Made by a program: the position numbers and the translations under genes
The notes under the pieces: generated by a model
Seen by the model: only the letters and a program-made list of their open reading frames with translations
Databases searched by the model: none
What the model was told of the DNA's origin: nothing
From: JBMORL01 sp049322335
Lineage (GTDB): Bacteria > Bacteroidota > Bacteroidia > Flavobacteriales_D > UBA2798
Assembly: GCA_049322335.1 (NCBI GenBank)
Contig: JBMORL010000057.1
Location: 1 to 16,169, forward strand
DNA length: 16,169 bases
Direction: 5' to 3'
Shown: piece by piece, positions 15,114-16,169 of the stretch
Position numbering within the stretch: the first letter of the stretch is position 1
Layout of the letters: each line of letters begins with the position of its first letter

Positions 15114-16132
15114 AAGCTGTTTTTTTGAAAAAATACGGAAAAGCAGAAACTGCTTTTGAGATTAGGGAAACAGGGAAACCAAAAATTAATACGGGACAGT
15201 TATTGATTAAATGCGAAGCATTCGGGTTGAATTTTGCAGATGTTATGGCACGCAACGGAATGTATCGTGAAGCTCCCCCTTTGCCTTGCGTGCTGGGTTA
15301 TGAATGTGTGGGAAGAGTGGAAGAAGTGGTAGATAAGGAAAACGAACACTGGCTGGGAAAAAGAGTAGTGGCTTTTTCGCGTTTTGGCGCCTATGCCGAA
15401 TATGTTTGCACTGATTCCCGCGCTGTTTCGGAAATAGATGAATCAACTAACGTGGCAGAGGCTGCTGCACTGGCTACACAATACGTAACGGCTTATTATT
15501 CGGTGTATGAACAGGCCAATATACACGAAGGGAATAAAATCCTGGTGCATGCTGCGGCAGGAGGAGTAGGTACTGCTGTTATTCAGCTGGCGAAACTTAA
15601 AAACTGTGAAATTTTTGCCACAACAGGCAGCTCCTCTAAATTTGAATACCTTAAAAAGCAAGGTGCCAGTCATATCATTAATTACCGTGAAGAGGATTAT
15701 GAAAAGCGCATAAATGAAATTCGGGGAAAGGAAAAACTGGATGCCAGTTTTAATTCCATAGCCGGTTCAACAACAAGAAAAGATATGCGCTTACTTGGAG
15801 CAGGAGGAAAACTGGTTATTTATGGCGCGGCAGAAAGAAGCGGAAAAAAATTCGGGATACTTTCCACCCTTGCCTTTGTGTTCCGCATGAGAATGATTAT
15901 TCCTGTTTTGCTGATGATGCAGTCTAAAGGTGTGATAGGTGTAAATATGTTACGCATAGCCGACCACCAACCGATGGTACTAAAGCGTTGTATGGAAAAC
16001 GTAATAAAACTTTACCGCGAAGGGAAAATAAAACCGGTCAGCGGTGGAGAATTTTCCGTCACCGAAATAGCAAAAGCCCACGAATTACTTGAAAGCAGAA
16101 AATCTACCGGGAAAATTGTAGTGAAGTGGTGA
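15110..16132 (+). CDS. Zinc-independent MDR dehydrogenase (quinone oxidoreductase/VAT-1-like)
   Basis: This 340-residue medium-chain dehydrogenase/reductase probably reduces a quinone- or enone-like substrate with NAD(P)H. An N-terminal GroES-like domain (about 1-120) contains AFGLNFADVMARNGMY and PCVLGYECVGRVEEV. The nucleotide-binding Rossmann domain (about 125-270) has the loop HAAAGGVGTAVIQLAK (147-162, AxxGxxG pattern). Catalytic and structural zinc-binding cysteine sets of alcohol dehydrogenases are not apparent. The C-terminal segment, with GVIGVNMLRIADHQ and VIKLYREGKIKPV, resembles the VAT-1 branch rather than QorA. Its start overlaps the rsmI stop (ATGA) and a heptad repeat follows the stop. 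The substrate is not predictable. Confidence 0.92.
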   Translation: MKAVFLKKYGKAETAFEIRETGKPKINTGQLLIKCEAFGLNFADVMARNGMYREAPPLPCVLGYECVGRVEEVVDKENEHWLGKRVVAFSRFGAYAEYVCTDSRAVSEIDESTNVAEAAALATQYVTAYYSVYEQANIHEGNKILVHAAAGGVGTAVIQLAKLKNCEIFATTGSSSKFEYLKKQGASHIINYREEDYEKRINEIRGKEKLDASFNSIAGSTTRKDMRLLGAGGKLVIYGAAERSGKKFGILSTLAFVFRMRMIIPVLLMMQSKGVIGVNMLRIADHQPMVLKRCMENVIKLYREGKIKPVSGGEFSVTEIAKAHELLESRKSTGKIVVKW

Positions 16133-16135
16133 AAT

Positions 16136-16157
16136 ATTGAAGGTTGAAAGTTGAATG
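16136..16157 (+). repeat. Short heptad repeat (GTTGAAA type), intergenic copy 2
   Basis: The units are ATTGAAG, GTTGAAA, GTTGAAT and a final G. It begins 3 bp after the dehydrogenase stop and is followed by a run of seven T residues. Bases 16139-16157 match the reverse complement of 7106-7124 at 18 of 19 positions. There is no stem, so it is not a standard terminator. Its role is unknown. Confidence 0.65.
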
Positions 16158-16169
16158 TTTTTTTAATCT

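Overview
This window looks like chromosomal DNA of a member of the Bacteroidota, perhaps a Chitinophagales- or Flavobacteriales-like lineage. The indications are a large signalling protein built from two-component-regulator propeller repeats, a Y_Y_Y domain and a SpoIIE-type phosphatase domain; a protein with NVGIGT-type fibre repeats; a spoIIM-DUF4129-DUF4350-moxR-DUF58 cluster with a divergent RDD gene; weak or absent Shine-Dalgarno sequences; and tight gene packing with many ATGA-type overlaps. No tRNA, rRNA, CRISPR array, insertion sequence or integrase was seen.

Layout. (1) 1-793, minus strand: a fibre/adhesin-like gene whose 3' end lies beyond the left edge and whose 5' end may be missing. 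(2) 794-1063: an AT-rich intergenic region with a 16-bp palindrome, repeated TTTTYACGTA motifs and a possible promoter. (3) 1064-6160, plus strand: a three-gene operon of an exported cyclophilin-type prolyl isomerase, a 1251-residue membrane phosphatase with 14 predicted propeller blades, and a GNAT acetyltransferase. A hairpin followed by a T-run just after the last gene probably ends it, and this terminator lies inside the 3' end of the convergent gene. (4) 6143-7066, minus strand: an exported protein of unknown function, possibly with a C-terminal beta-barrel. (5) 7128-13588, minus strand: five abutting genes, transcribed in the order SpoIIM-family membrane protein, DUF4129, DUF4350, MoxR ATPase, DUF58. 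(6) 13706-16132, plus strand, divergent from (5): RDD membrane protein, rsmI, and a VAT-1/quinone-oxidoreductase-like dehydrogenase, spaced by 1 bp and then overlapping by 4 bp.

How the genes may work together. The phosphatase probably senses a periplasmic ligand through its propellers and acts in the cytoplasm; the isomerase upstream is translationally linked to it and works in the envelope. The MoxR cluster pairs an AAA+ ATPase with a vWA-like DUF58 protein and three to four membrane proteins. Its gene content is conserved but its biochemical role is poorly defined, and it is the best candidate here for an incompletely described system. In this window the SpoIIM protein is also about twice the size I expect, because of a second multi-pass membrane region.

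Unannotated structure of note: degenerate 7-bp tandem repeats occur in three places, two intergenic (about 7106 and 16136) and one inside the phosphatase domain (5217-5300, twelve consecutive heptads that stay in frame).
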